Assembly (NCBI RefSeq): GCF_001592945.1
Contig: NZ_LRPB01000003.1
Coordinates: 30,576-94,575 of the forward strand
Direction of reading: 5' to 3'
DNA: 64,000 nucleotides
Source: Roseivirga seohaensis
GTDB lineage: Bacteria > Bacteroidota > Bacteroidia > Cytophagales > Cyclobacteriaceae
Positions within the stretch are counted from its first letter, which is position 1, and every line of letters starts with the position of its first letter. The notes under the pieces were generated by a model. The model searched no databases. It worked only from the letters and a program-made list of their open reading frames with translations, and was not told the DNA's origin. Position numbers and translations under genes: made by a program. Positions 44,658 through 54,005 of the stretch are shown in pieces.

Positions 44658-45056
44658 CTAATTTTTCTTTTCAAACACCACTAATCCCGAAGCATTCTTC
44701 TCGTATTTAGCGATGTAGGAGCTATTAAACTCTGCTGAAAAGTTGACATCGCCTCCACTTACATCGGTTGGTGTTGGGCTGCCTTCGGGGAAGAAGTACA
44801 CTTTAGTATTACCAAATTTGGTGTGGAGCATATAGTTACCATAGGCTTCCATTTCAGCACTTTCAGGGTCGGCTACGGTAACGATATACACTCGAACGAC
44901 TGGCCCAGTATTGTTTTCGTTACGGTAAAAGGCCACTTCGGTAAACCCACCTTTGAGGTCGGAAACGGAAGGCAGACTAAATGACTGCCATAGCATAATA
45001 GCCACCAAAATGCCAATCACTAAAATCATCGCAGTTCTGTACTTTCGCATTTCCAT
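44658..45056 (-). CDS. Hypothetical membrane-anchored protein at the end of the MoxR/DUF58 operon
   Basis: 132 residues. One N-terminal transmembrane helix (TAMILVIGILVAIMLW) precedes a soluble extracytoplasmic beta-rich domain (VYIVTVADPESAEMEAYG). It starts one base after the DUF58 gene stops, so it is co-transcribed. No family recognised. Confidence 0.6.
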   Translation of the reverse strand: MEMRKYRTAMILVIGILVAIMLWQSFSLPSVSDLKGGFTEVAFYRNENNTGPVVRVYIVTVADPESAEMEAYGNYMLHTKFGNTKVYFFPEGSPTPTDVSGGDVNFSAEFNSSYIAKYEKNASGLVVFEKKN

Positions 45057-45057
45057 A

Positions 45058-46389
45058 TCAGATCAATCCTCTAGATTTCAGTTCAAGGTACTTGTTAATG
45101 GTGTTAACGCTCAACTCTTTTGGAGGCGTTAAAATAGTATGAATTCCGTGGGCCTGAAGCTCTTTCATAATCAGCTTCTTTTCATAAGCCAATTGTTCAG
45201 CAATTCCCTTTGTATACACTCCTTCCAAAGAATCCGCTTTGGTTTCAATGAGTTCCTTGACTTCCGTATTCTCAAAGAAAATACATACCAATAAATGCTG
45301 TTGATTGATTTTTCTGAGGTAAAGCAATTGCCTTTGTAAGGAAGAAACCGAAACGAAATTAGTGTAAAGTAGAATAAGACTTCGCTGCGTTACCTTCCGT
45401 TTTAAGGAAATATAGAGCTGTGAAAAGTCACTTTCTTTATAGGCTGTTTTCTGCTTATATAAATGCTCTAAAATTAAATTCAGCTGCATATTTCTGGAAG
45501 AAGCAGGCAAAACTGAATTCACTTTATGCTGAAAAGTAACCAAACCAGCCTTATCCCCTTTTTTCAGGGCGATGTTGGAAATCACCAAACTGGCATTAAT
45601 CGCATAGTCCAGTAAGCTCATACCCTCAAAAGGCATCTGCATCATTCGGCCTTTATCAATTACAGAATATACCTGCTGCGAACGCTCATCTTGGAATTGA
45701 TTAATCATCAATTCCGACCTTCGGGCAGAGGCTTTCCAGTTGATTTTCCGATAATCATCTCCAGCTACATAGTTTTTGATTTGCTCAAATTCCATGTTAT
45801 TCCCAATCCGCCTGATTTTCTTGATACCGCTCTGCTGCAATTGATTTGAAATGGCGAGCAATTCGTACTTGCGCATTTGAATGAAAGAAGGATATACCGA
45901 AACTGCTTTGGGCTGCCCCAGTTGAAACCTTCGTTTCACAATACCTAGCTTGGTAAACACAAAGGCGTTAATGATTCCAAAATCATATTCACCACGCTTT
46001 ACCGGGCGAAGGGAATAATTAATATTCTTGACCTCTCCAGGTTTTAAAGCCAGGTTAAATTGCTGATTTCTAATCTGAAACTGCACGGGCAATTCATCGA
46101 AAACCTGAATAAATACTTGTTGTTGAAACCGATGTTCTAGAATAATCTGAATTGAATTTTCATCTCCGTTAGAAAACTTTTCGGTCATTATTCTTTCTGC
46201 CATCAATGGTCTTTTTTGCTTATACAAAAGCAGCGTATCGAGCACTAGCAGTACCAAAGCCAGATAGAAGAGCGTTTCTGCTATAGCGGCTACTGCAGGA
46301 ACAGCAAAACCAACCATAAACAAAAACACCAAAGCCCCTGCTACGGCAAAAAAACGATTGGTGAGATAGAAAGACTTGATGTAATTCAT
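45058..46389 (-). CDS. DUF58 domain protein
   Basis: 443 residues; two N-terminal transmembrane helices (about 12-60), then the DUF58 core with YVAGDDYRKINWKASARRSEL and a VWA-like metal site region (VYSVIDKGRMM). DUF58 proteins are partners of MoxR ATPases, probably in assembling or modifying envelope or metalloprotein complexes. The start overlaps the moxR stop by one base. Confidence 0.92.
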   Translation of the reverse strand: MNYIKSFYLTNRFFAVAGALVFLFMVGFAVPAVAAIAETLFYLALVLLVLDTLLLYKQKRPLMAERIMTEKFSNGDENSIQIILEHRFQQQVFIQVFDELPVQFQIRNQQFNLALKPGEVKNINYSLRPVKRGEYDFGIINAFVFTKLGIVKRRFQLGQPKAVSVYPSFIQMRKYELLAISNQLQQSGIKKIRRIGNNMEFEQIKNYVAGDDYRKINWKASARRSELMINQFQDERSQQVYSVIDKGRMMQMPFEGMSLLDYAINASLVISNIALKKGDKAGLVTFQHKVNSVLPASSRNMQLNLILEHLYKQKTAYKESDFSQLYISLKRKVTQRSLILLYTNFVSVSSLQRQLLYLRKINQQHLLVCIFFENTEVKELIETKADSLEGVYTKGIAEQLAYEKKLIMKELQAHGIHTILTPPKELSVNTINKYLELKSRGLI

Positions 46390-47366
46390 TAACGCGGTAC
46401 TTCAGTTTTAGCAACCAACTGATTGATTACTTCTTCGGCAGTAACCCCTTCCATTTCCTTTTCAGGTGTAAGAATAATTCTATGAGTGAGCACAGGAGAG
46501 GCCAAGAATTTAATATCTTCTGGTGTTACAAAGTCGCGTCCCTGAATGGCTGCGAAAGCCCTTGCGCCATTGAGCAGAGCTAAAGAAGCACGAGGAGAAG
46601 CTCCTAAATAAATGGCATGGTCATGACGTGTCTGAGTCACGATTTCAGCAATGTATTTAAGAAGTTTTTCGTCTACTACAATCTCGTTTAAGGTAGATCG
46701 GTAGGTAGCTATATCCTGCGCATTGAGCACTTTAGAAACGCCTTCGAGTTGACTGCCTTTTCTAGCCGCATGGCGGGTTAATATTTCTGTTTCTTCATCG
46801 AGTGAAGGATAACCGATTTCAATTTTGAATAAAAAACGATCGAGTTGCGCTTCTGGCAGTCGGTAAGTTCCTTCTTGCTCAATTGGGTTTTGCGTAGCCA
46901 AAACAATGTAAGGCTCCTCCATTTTATGCGTAGTTCCATCCACAGAAACTTGGCGTTCTTCCATTACCTCGAAAAGCGCGGCTTGGGTTTTTGCTGGTGC
47001 TCGGTTGATTTCATCAATAAGCACAATATTCGAGAAGATAGGGCCTTTTCGGAATTCGAACTCGGAAGTTTTTACATTGAAGATTGAGGTGCCGAGCACA
47101 TCTGAAGGCATAAGATCGGGCGTAAACTGAACCCGAGAAAAATCTACATCAATACTCTTCGCTACCAGCTTAGACGCCAATGTTTTGGCTACACCCGGCA
47201 CACCCTCTAAAAGAATATGACCATCGGCAAGAATAGCGGTTAAAATCAAATCGACCATTTTCTTTTGGCCCACTATCACTTTGCCAATCTCCTCACGGAT
47301 TTGTTCTACACCTGCCTTTAGTTTTGTCAGGTCTACCCTGTTTTCGAATGTATCTTGATTTTCCAT
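46389..47366 (-). CDS. MoxR-family AAA+ ATPase
   Basis: 325 residues. Walker A EGVPGVAKT (54-62), Walker B IVLIDEINRAP, and a sensor/arginine-finger region in the C-terminal half. This is a chaperone-like AAA+ ATPase working with the adjacent DUF58 protein. It is the ATP-driven component of this operon, which also encodes five membrane proteins. Confidence 0.95.
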   Translation of the reverse strand: MENQDTFENRVDLTKLKAGVEQIREEIGKVIVGQKKMVDLILTAILADGHILLEGVPGVAKTLASKLVAKSIDVDFSRVQFTPDLMPSDVLGTSIFNVKTSEFEFRKGPIFSNIVLIDEINRAPAKTQAALFEVMEERQVSVDGTTHKMEEPYIVLATQNPIEQEGTYRLPEAQLDRFLFKIEIGYPSLDEETEILTRHAARKGSQLEGVSKVLNAQDIATYRSTLNEIVVDEKLLKYIAEIVTQTRHDHAIYLGASPRASLALLNGARAFAAIQGRDFVTPEDIKFLASPVLTHRIILTPEKEMEGVTAEEVINQLVAKTEVPR

Positions 47367-47369
47367 ATG

Positions 47370-48575
47370 TTATACTATTCCGTAAAATTCGTTCATTAAT
47401 TTTTCCATCATCAGAAGTTCGCCTTCTTCGATCATATCATTTGCTTCTATTCGCTCTACTAATTCTACCAATTCAAAAACCTTTGCCTTTTCAACGCCAG
47501 ATTTTCTTGTGAGCTCTAGTTTAAAAGCCTCGTCTAATTTATCTGTTCTGAGCATGTAATGACTTCGTACATAATCTTTCCAAAACAGAATTCTTTTTTG
47601 CGCTAAGTTTTTATGGTTCTTCTGTTGATGATAAAGCTGCCCCAGTGTGTTCACAAATTCAAGGGTGGCATTTTTCACTGGCGGAATCACTGCAATAATG
47701 CGTTGCCTTCTTTTAGATTCAAATAAAATGAAAATGAATACCGTAGCCAATAGAATGAAAATGGCCCACCTTAAAGCAGGGTAACTCAACAAAGCCCTTA
47801 TTTCGGAGCGCGACTCAAGTTTACCCATCTGGTAATATTCTATATGTATTAAAGGCTCATCTTCAGGCAAAAGGCTCAACATTGAGGAAGCAAAAGCCGA
47901 AGTTTCTTCATGTAATACAAAGTAATTTGTAAAAGCCAACGGCATGGCGCTCAAATACAAATTACCTTGACCACTATTATATTTAAGCAGAACAGGTTTG
48001 CCATCTTCTCGCCAAGCCATTTCTGTAATGCTGTCGCTTTCTACTTTAGAAAAATAAGCTGCCGTAGTTAAAGTGGGGAAAACGAAAGTCTCTTCATTTC
48101 CATTTGGCAAGGCAAATCGCACCCTCGTTTTAGTTTCTTCTGCCAATTCATTTGCTATTTGGGTGAAGTCAGAAGGATTCAATCTTTGCTCCAAGTAGGC
48201 TTCAAAACGCAAAGAATCTTCAAAACGAGTAGAAAAATCTTGTGCTGCTAAAAAAACCGTATTTCCCTTTTCAACATGCTCTAAAAGCGAATTGAAGTCG
48301 TTATCATCAAAAATCAAATTGCCAGCAATTGCCAAGAAATTATCGTCTACCTCCTCTTGCTCTACTAGTTCATAAATGGTTTTAAAACTCGAAGGTACAT
48401 CTCCCTGATCGAAAAGATCTTTGAGTAAATCGTGTGTAGCGAAAGTGCCAAAAGGAATACGGTCGCGGTAATGATATGTGACCGTCCAATCCTCAGATTT
48501 AGGCTTCTGCATTTCGTACACCACATAAATGGTAATAATGGCAATAAAGAATATCAGGTATTTTTTGTCTTTCAT
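47370..48575 (-). CDS. DUF4350-domain membrane protein
   Basis: 401 residues; an N-terminal transmembrane helix (YLIFFIAIITIYVVY), a periplasmic DUF4350-like domain (about 30-260) with an alpha/beta pattern similar to a glutamine-amidotransferase-like fold, a second helix (LRWAIFILLATVFIFILFE) and a cytoplasmic helical tail. The three-base gap to moxR and four-base overlap with the DUF4129 gene show one transcript. The function in the MoxR system is not established. Confidence 0.82.
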   Translation of the reverse strand: MKDKKYLIFFIAIITIYVVYEMQKPKSEDWTVTYHYRDRIPFGTFATHDLLKDLFDQGDVPSSFKTIYELVEQEEVDDNFLAIAGNLIFDDNDFNSLLEHVEKGNTVFLAAQDFSTRFEDSLRFEAYLEQRLNPSDFTQIANELAEETKTRVRFALPNGNEETFVFPTLTTAAYFSKVESDSITEMAWREDGKPVLLKYNSGQGNLYLSAMPLAFTNYFVLHEETSAFASSMLSLLPEDEPLIHIEYYQMGKLESRSEIRALLSYPALRWAIFILLATVFIFILFESKRRQRIIAVIPPVKNATLEFVNTLGQLYHQQKNHKNLAQKRILFWKDYVRSHYMLRTDKLDEAFKLELTRKSGVEKAKVFELVELVERIEANDMIEEGELLMMEKLMNEFYGIV

Positions 48576-49288
48576 TTCTTTGAAGACTTTAAAGTTCCAA
48601 TACGCTCTAAATGGTCTTTGGCCTTAGCAACCATGGTTTCGTTGGCTTCAAAATGACCATACCAAGTGTAATCAAAAAGGAAACTGAGGCTGGCAAAATC
48701 CTTTTCTATCTTATGACCCGACAATTCGTATAGATATTCTCGATTCGTTTTTCCCTTGCGAATAGCAATGAGGTTAGCATCTGATATTCTTTTCAAGGAA
48801 TAGAGGTAAGTGAGGCGCACCGCAACCCTCCACTGCGCTTGGTTGATAGCTTGTTGAATTTCAGTTTCAAAATCAATTTCATGTAACGCTTCTTCATCTA
48901 CCTGATAAGGCTTTGCTTCTGATTTAGCTTTCTTAAAAAGAGTTGTAGGCTGAATACCTGCTAATTTGACAATGAAAAATACGAAAGCCGCAATGAGCAA
49001 GCCATAGAATAGAATTTCTAATATTCCGCTTGTTACCGCAGAACCAAATAAGCTGTTAAACCAACCTACAATCCTATCCCAAAGTCGCTCCAGAAAGCCC
49101 TTTGGTTTGGCTTTATACACTTCGTATTGAAAGCGCTTATCGCTTCTGTATTCATCTAGCTTTTGGGCGTCAAAACTCCTTATCTCTGTTTGTGGAGATT
49201 GATGAGGTAAAGCTACCATAGCAGATGAACCCGCCCACGAAAACTGTAGGCTAAGAATTAAAAAAAGCAGCTTAATATGTCTCTTCAT
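48572..49288 (-). CDS. DUF4129-domain membrane protein
   Basis: 238 residues from the ATG at 49288 (MKRHIKLLFLILSLQFSWAG). Earlier in-frame codons lie inside the upstream gene and before the signal. A second transmembrane helix (LEILFYGLLIAAFVFFIVKLAG) is followed by the DUF4129 region (LTYLYSLKRISDANLIAIRKG, FDYTWYGHF) on the cytoplasmic side. Such proteins accompany MoxR/DUF58 sets and some transglutaminase-like proteins. Confidence 0.82.
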   Translation of the reverse strand: MKRHIKLLFLILSLQFSWAGSSAMVALPHQSPQTEIRSFDAQKLDEYRSDKRFQYEVYKAKPKGFLERLWDRIVGWFNSLFGSAVTSGILEILFYGLLIAAFVFFIVKLAGIQPTTLFKKAKSEAKPYQVDEEALHEIDFETEIQQAINQAQWRVAVRLTYLYSLKRISDANLIAIRKGKTNREYLYELSGHKIEKDFASLSFLFDYTWYGHFEANETMVAKAKDHLERIGTLKSSKK

Positions 49289-50174
49289 CCTCTGTTGTTC
49301 CGGCATCGTCCATTTGCTCAATTCTAGACATCAAACCTCTAGATTCTCTTCTTTCTACTAAATTAAAATACTGAAAAGCCAAAGCTAAAAAGCTGATAGA
49401 GTAGGTGAGAATAGCTCCAAAAGTTTCTAGAACAGAAAAGAGAATACTCAATGGATTACTCCCAAAATTTGACTCATCCAAACTACTAAAGTCACCTGAT
49501 TCTTGAACAGATGTAAATACATCCCCAAATACCAAAAGGGTTCTAGGTAAGCTAAACAATCCACTAATTACATAGCCAATAATTGCCGTAACGAACAATA
49601 AACCTAAAGTGCTCCACCATTTATCCTTTATCAATTTAAAAGCCCTTCCAAAAGCATCGATAGGGTTGTTGTCTTCAAACACAATAATGGCCGAACCTAA
49701 TGACAGCACAATCATTAAGTAAACACCAGGAATGAAGAAAAAGAACATACCAATCACCACTACAATGGCAGTTAGCACATTAAACACCAATAAATTGAAT
49801 ATTCTTGAAAGCAAGTTTTTAGTCACATCTGGTATTCGAATGTCAACGGGTGCTTTATGTTCATAAGCCCTCATATAACCATAAGCCACTGCAGGTAAAA
49901 CTGCAGATGTAACCACTGCAGAAATCAACACCAAACCATAAAGGCTAAACATATCTATAATGATGTCTGGTGAAAAGCCTTGTTCTCCAAAATTGAACAT
50001 TCCAAAAGAAAGCTGGCTCATCAGAATATTAGATAAGAGCAGTATTGGGCCAGATATAAGCAATTGAGCTTTGAGATACGGCCACGCGTTTTCGCGAAGG
50101 AAAACAAAGGTCATGTTCAGCTTGTCTCCAAACTGGCGCTTTTTATAAAATTCTATCTGCGGTGTATACGCCAT
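49272..50174 (-). CDS. Polytopic membrane protein of the MoxR/DUF58 operon
   Basis: 300 residues with about six transmembrane helices (for example LLSNILMSQL, FNLLVFNVLTAIVVVIGMFF, YLMIVLSLGSAIIVF, YSISFLALAFQYFNLVE) and a short acidic cytoplasmic end (EQMDDAGTTEDEETY). No catalytic motif. It overlaps the SpoIIM-like gene by 32 bases and the DUF4129 gene by 17. This is a regular member of the Bacteroidota operon, of unknown biochemical role. Confidence 0.75.
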   Translation of the reverse strand: MAYTPQIEFYKKRQFGDKLNMTFVFLRENAWPYLKAQLLISGPILLLSNILMSQLSFGMFNFGEQGFSPDIIIDMFSLYGLVLISAVVTSAVLPAVAYGYMRAYEHKAPVDIRIPDVTKNLLSRIFNLLVFNVLTAIVVVIGMFFFFIPGVYLMIVLSLGSAIIVFEDNNPIDAFGRAFKLIKDKWWSTLGLLFVTAIIGYVISGLFSLPRTLLVFGDVFTSVQESGDFSSLDESNFGSNPLSILFSVLETFGAILTYSISFLALAFQYFNLVERRESRGLMSRIEQMDDAGTTEDEETY

Positions 50175-51120
50175 TTTTAAACAGTTTTCGAGGGTAAATA
50201 ATTATGTAATAAACCATAAAAGCCAATGATCCTAAAATGATGGCGGCTTTTAAAGCATTTGGCATTCCGAACAATCGGGTAACAAAAGATTCCAGAAAGC
50301 CAGCAATAATAAACATAGGCACCAAGCCTAAAACCACTTTAGCTCCCGTTAAAGCTCCTTTTTTTAAAGATTCAAGTCTAGAGTAAGTACCTGGAAACAA
50401 CATTGAGTTGCCCATAATGAGCCCAGCCCCACCTGCCATTACTATAGATATAATTTCAATTGTGCCGTGAATCCAAATGGTAAGTACCGAAGTAAGCAAA
50501 AGCCCTTTTTGATAAAAGAAATATTGAAAAGAACCGAGCATCACTCCGTTCTTAAAAAGCAAAAACCCTGTGCCTACAGAAGCTACAATACCCGCAGCAA
50601 AGGCCATAAATGACACCCGAATGTTATTGAAGGTAATGGCAAAAAACATATCTGTTTGTGCCATAGAAGCATAAATACCTAGAGGTTTTCCGCTCTCAAT
50701 ATTAGCCAAAGTTCTATTTACATAGCTATCTCCCAATATAAGCCTTACGAAAGTATCGTCTTGAGCGGCAGAAAATGCGCCTATTAAAGAAGACAGTAAA
50801 AAGATGATCAATGAGTAACCGAACTCTTTGCGATGAACCCAGAATATTTCGGGCAATTCCACCTGCCAAAACCGTACAAACCGGCCCGAGCTCTGTTTCT
50901 TATTCTTATAGATGTATTGGTGAACTTTTGTGGAAAGGTTGTTCAAATAAACAGTAATATCACTTTTAGGATAATGCGTTTTAGCATAGGCCAAATCGTC
51001 TGTAAGCTGAATAAACAAACTCGCAAGCCTATCTGGGTCTTTTCTGGCTTTGGAGGAAATTTGCCTTTCGAACTCTTCCCATTTACTTATATTTGCTTTT
51101 ACGAAAGCGGATTCCCTCAT
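50143..51120 (-). CDS. SpoIIM-family membrane protein
   Basis: 325 residues. A cytoplasmic N-terminal helical region (FVKANISKWEEFERQISSKA) is followed by five or six transmembrane helices with the Stage II sporulation protein M family pattern (FITFN-like NIRVSFMAFAAGIVASVGTG, IHGTIEIISIVMAGGAGLIMG). It is the first gene of the MoxR/DUF58 operon. No sporulation is implied in this phylum; the family is thought to act in envelope stress or membrane assembly. Confidence 0.87.
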   Translation of the reverse strand: MRESAFVKANISKWEEFERQISSKARKDPDRLASLFIQLTDDLAYAKTHYPKSDITVYLNNLSTKVHQYIYKNKKQSSGRFVRFWQVELPEIFWVHRKEFGYSLIIFLLSSLIGAFSAAQDDTFVRLILGDSYVNRTLANIESGKPLGIYASMAQTDMFFAITFNNIRVSFMAFAAGIVASVGTGFLLFKNGVMLGSFQYFFYQKGLLLTSVLTIWIHGTIEIISIVMAGGAGLIMGNSMLFPGTYSRLESLKKGALTGAKVVLGLVPMFIIAGFLESFVTRLFGMPNALKAAIILGSLAFMVYYIIIYPRKLFKNGVYTADRIL

Positions 51121-51164
51121 CTTTGATTCGTATTTAAGTCAAAAATTATTCAATATAAGTTCAT

Positions 51165-51875
51165 ATGCAAGCGGTAAGCATTCAAACCTCACAAAACATT
51201 CAATTAGAGTATCCGCTTGCTGGTATTGGCGATAGAATTTTGGCTTTTGTTTTAGATGCCATAATCATTCTCAGCTTTTTCTTTATCACCAGTGTAACAC
51301 TAGCAGCAACCGGTATATCAATGAGCGTGGCCATGAATGTAATGCTGAGTATAGTGGCCTATTTATACCGGTTAATTTCAGAAGTATTTTTTAATGGTCA
51401 AACCGTAGGAAAAAAAGCCTTGAGCATAAAAGTGGTAAAACTGGACGGAAGTGTTCCTTCTTTTGGCGCCTATTTTCTCAGGTGGCTTATGGAACCCATA
51501 GATTTTTTCATTGTAGGGCTTGGGGTAGTCTTTATTATTTTGACGAAAAATGGGCAGCGTGTTGGAGACCTTTTAGCAGGAACAACGGTAGTGAAAATAA
51601 AGAAAATTACTGCCACCAACGTCAGAAATAAAATCATAATGGAAACCGTAGATGAAAACTATGTACCGAAAATACCCGAAGCTACACAGTTAACAGACCA
51701 TGAAATCCGTTTGATCAAAGATGCTTTATCTGTTTTTAGAGATGGAGCCAAAGAAAAACCTCTGCTGCTCATTGAAGAAAAAATCAAAGAGAAGTACAAC
51801 ATACAAAGTGACATGCCTACGGTGAAATTCATGTATACATTACTAAGAGATCACACCTATTACATGACGAAGTAG
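51165..51875 (+). CDS. RDD-family membrane protein
   Basis: 236 residues. The RDD signature is at the start (PLAGIGDRILAFVLDAIII) with three or four transmembrane helices (FFFITSVTLAATG; DFFIVGLGVVFIILT) and the conserved GQTVGKKALSIKVVKLDG. The soluble C-terminal extension of about 80 residues is acidic and helical. It diverges from the SpoIIM-like gene with 44 bases between starts, so the two units probably share a regulatory region. RDD proteins are often linked to this operon. Confidence 0.9.
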   Translation: MQAVSIQTSQNIQLEYPLAGIGDRILAFVLDAIIILSFFFITSVTLAATGISMSVAMNVMLSIVAYLYRLISEVFFNGQTVGKKALSIKVVKLDGSVPSFGAYFLRWLMEPIDFFIVGLGVVFIILTKNGQRVGDLLAGTTVVKIKKITATNVRNKIIMETVDENYVPKIPEATQLTDHEIRLIKDALSVFRDGAKEKPLLLIEEKIKEKYNIQSDMPTVKFMYTLLRDHTYYMTK

Positions 51876-51928
51876 AATACTTAAAACTGCTTTTGTGTTC
51901 TATAAAAAGAAATCAGCTAGAGTTGGCC

Positions 51929-52165
51929 ATGGAAATTAAATCATACACCCCTTCACAATTGGCACTAAGAAATGGTCAAGACCGACCTGAAATATGGGTG
52001 GCTTATCAAGGGCGAATCTATGATGTAACTTCTTCACGCCTCTGGAAAAAAGGCATGCATTATGAACATTGGGCTGGTCAAGATTTAACTAATGAACTTT
52101 CCGATGCACCACATACCGAAAAGGTGTTTGAAAAATTCTCTATTATAGGAATTCTCTCTTCCTAA
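51929..52165 (+). CDS. Cytochrome b5-like heme/steroid-binding protein
   Basis: 78 residues from the ATG at 51929 (MEIKSYTPSQLALRNG); the longer start adds 12 residues unlike the family. The domain has YQGRIYDVTSSRLWKKGMHYEHWAGQDLT and the late SDAPHTEKV, the arrangement of heme/steroid-binding Cyt-b5-like proteins. Soluble, probably cytoplasmic. It follows the RDD gene by 53 bases on the same strand. Whether it binds heme or a steroid-like ligand cannot be told. Confidence 0.8.
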   Translation: MEIKSYTPSQLALRNGQDRPEIWVAYQGRIYDVTSSRLWKKGMHYEHWAGQDLTNELSDAPHTEKVFEKFSIIGILSS

Positions 52166-52363
52166 CCCTGCCCAATTCATCAAAATACTGTGCTATAAGT
52201 GACCGCTTTGTGTACGTTTTCGTTACACATTTTTTACAAATACGAACACATTTTTCTTTTAATTCCCTAATTATCAGTAAGTTAATTTTAATGGCACGTG
52301 CATTGGATAAAGAATAGCATGTCGAATAGAAAAAATCAAAACAACAATTTAAACAACACGGTC

Positions 52364-52738
52364 ATGAATAGCTCAAAGGTTAAAACTCAAAAAAATTTAA
52401 GTGCATTATTAGGTCTAGCACTTGCGGTCATCACATTGTTTCAGGCAGGTTCAGTAAAATCGAACGAATCTTCTGACAGAAGCTTAACATCAATCGAAGA
52501 AGCTGAATTAAGAGCTGAAATCGATAGCATCTTTCCTGATGATGGATTAACAATCACAGAGAGAGCTTATGCAGAAATTGAGGCTGAACAAACTAATTAC
52601 GTAAAGGTTTTTAATGCCAATAACGAGTTGGTCGCTCAAGGCATTACTATTGAAAATGAAGAACTGAGAAGATTGGTCAATCAAGCAGATTTTCTTATTC
52701 AGGTACCAGGTCAGAAATATTACAGAATATCAGAATAA
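52364..52738 (+). CDS. Hypothetical exported protein
   Basis: 124 residues if started at ATG 52364, which gives a regular signal peptide (NLSALLGLALAVITLFQAGS). Starts at 52319 or 52298 would precede it with Asn-rich polar residues. The mature part has an acidic helix (SIEEAELRAEIDSIFPDDG) and a small beta unit (YVKVFNANNELVAQGITIE). It is followed by a clear terminator. Function unknown. Confidence 0.6.
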   Translation: MNSSKVKTQKNLSALLGLALAVITLFQAGSVKSNESSDRSLTSIEEAELRAEIDSIFPDDGLTITERAYAEIEAEQTNYVKVFNANNELVAQGITIENEELRRLVNQADFLIQVPGQKYYRISE

Positions 52739-52817
52739 GTCTTGGCTAGAGCATTCTAACCACAGACACTATTCGAAAAGTCAAAGTCAGTTTAGTTTAA
52801 TAAGGTCAATTTTAGTT

Positions 52818-52850
52818 AAGAAAGCCGCCCAACGGGTGGCTTTCTTTTTT
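52818..52850 (+). terminator. Terminator of the 52364-52738 gene
   Basis: 13-bp stem AAGAAAGCCGCCC / GGGTGGCTTTCTT with an AAC loop and one G-T pair, then seven T. It may also serve the converging thioesterase gene. Confidence 0.92.
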
Positions 52851-52888
52851 TAGCCAAACTTTAACTCAGTATAGAACCAAAGTACCTT

Positions 52889-53392
52889 TTACTGAAAACG
52901 CACTGCCTTCAATTCTTCGGTCAGTGCACGCCCACGTTTTTCAATTTTCTCTTCACCAATAGGTACAAGTAAATTTTTAAACAATTTTAAATGGTCTTCT
53001 GAATGCTCCTTCCCTCTTTGAGCCTTAATATCAAAGTGGAAAAACTTCGTCCACAACACGGCTTTTACATGTGTTTTATGAAGGTCGTACATTACCATTT
53101 CGGCTTGTACGTACTTTTCGGTATAATCAATCAGCCTTGATTGCACAATCACTTTCTCCATGACAAAAACTGGCCTAACATAGGTCATTTCGTGATGCCC
53201 CACCACCCAGGCTCTTCCTTCTTCTTTGGCCATTTTAAAAACATTGAAATCATAAGTATTGATGAGATGGTCTTCTCTAACATTCAACATATAATCTAAA
53301 TACTTAGAGTTATTGAGATGACCATAAGGATCGCAATCTTGAAAACGAACCAATACTTGACTTTCGGGTTCTTTAATTAATTCTTTCATCAT
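52889..53392 (-). CDS. Acyl-CoA thioesterase of the hotdog (4HBT) family
   Basis: 167 residues. The 4HBT signature is near the start, FQDCDPYGHLNNSKYLDYML, with the catalytic Asp in this motif; the remainder is a regular hotdog fold. Such enzymes release fatty acids or aromatic acids from CoA. It is second in a two-gene unit with the TetR gene, and an operator copy lies 9 bases upstream of its start. The exact substrate is unknown. Confidence 0.85.
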   Translation of the reverse strand: MMKELIKEPESQVLVRFQDCDPYGHLNNSKYLDYMLNVREDHLINTYDFNVFKMAKEEGRAWVVGHHEMTYVRPVFVMEKVIVQSRLIDYTEKYVQAEMVMYDLHKTHVKAVLWTKFFHFDIKAQRGKEHSEDHLKLFKNLLVPIGEEKIEKRGRALTEELKAVRFQ

Positions 53393-53400
53393 AACATTAA

Positions 53401-53416
53401 TAGACCAGTCTGTCTA
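53401..53416. promoter_or_regulatory. TetR operator in front of the thioesterase gene
   Basis: TAGACCAGTCTGTCTA, of the form TAGAC-N6-GTCTA. The same dyad occurs at 54006-54021. It lies between the TetR stop and the thioesterase start. Confidence 0.8.
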
Positions 53417-53435
53417 ATTTTGAGTTAAAAAATTT

Positions 53436-53987
53436 TTAGCTATTCAGAATAATAGGAATATATATTTTCTGGTTTTTAAGGTATTTAACGTCCTTATGTG
53501 CTTGGCTTAAAACAAAAGCACCTTCAAACATTGCATATAACTGCTCTGCTTTTTGGTTGGCTTTAGATACTCCTCTGCGTTCTAAGTAACCTGCCAAATT
53601 TTCTTGCCAGCCTTTGAAGATATTCTCGCATGCCAAACGAATATCTTCATCCATTGAAGTGGCCACAACTGCTACTGCAGTAATCGGGCAAGCGTCTTTG
53701 TAGTCTGATTCAAGCAAATCATTAATCATAACATCTACCATTGCCGACAGTCCTTCTAGTGCAGGCTTGCCCCTTAATGCCTCACCATACTTAAGCATTT
53801 GTGCTTCGCCTCCATATTGAATGGCTTGGCGAATAAGCCCGTTTTTACCATCAGGGAAATGGTGATATAGCGAACCCTTAGGTACACCCACTTCTTTCAG
53901 CACTTCAGAAATACCCGTTCCGGAATAACCCTTTCTCCGGATTAATCCTGCGGTTACCTGAATAAGCTTGTCCTTTGTCGATAGCAT
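53436..53987 (-). CDS. TetR-family repressor (LmrA/QacR-like)
   Basis: 183 residues from the ATG at 53987; an in-frame TTG at 53993 is the only earlier codon. The HTH is GYSGTGISEVLKEVGVPKGS followed by LYHHFPDGKNGLI, and the C-terminal domain binds a ligand. It sits between two matching operators, one before its own start and one before the thioesterase gene, and therefore probably represses both. The ligand is not deducible; acyl-CoA or xenobiotics are possibilities. Confidence 0.9.
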   Translation of the reverse strand: MLSTKDKLIQVTAGLIRRKGYSGTGISEVLKEVGVPKGSLYHHFPDGKNGLIRQAIQYGGEAQMLKYGEALRGKPALEGLSAMVDVMINDLLESDYKDACPITAVAVVATSMDEDIRLACENIFKGWQENLAGYLERRGVSKANQKAEQLYAMFEGAFVLSQAHKDVKYLKNQKIYIPIILNS

Positions 53988-54005
53988 GTTCAAAGTAAAT
54001 AAAAA

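Noticed and set aside
53987..53993. TTG start two codons before the TetR ATG
   Set aside because: Adds only MN and lacks support; the ATG fits normal TetR N-terminus length.
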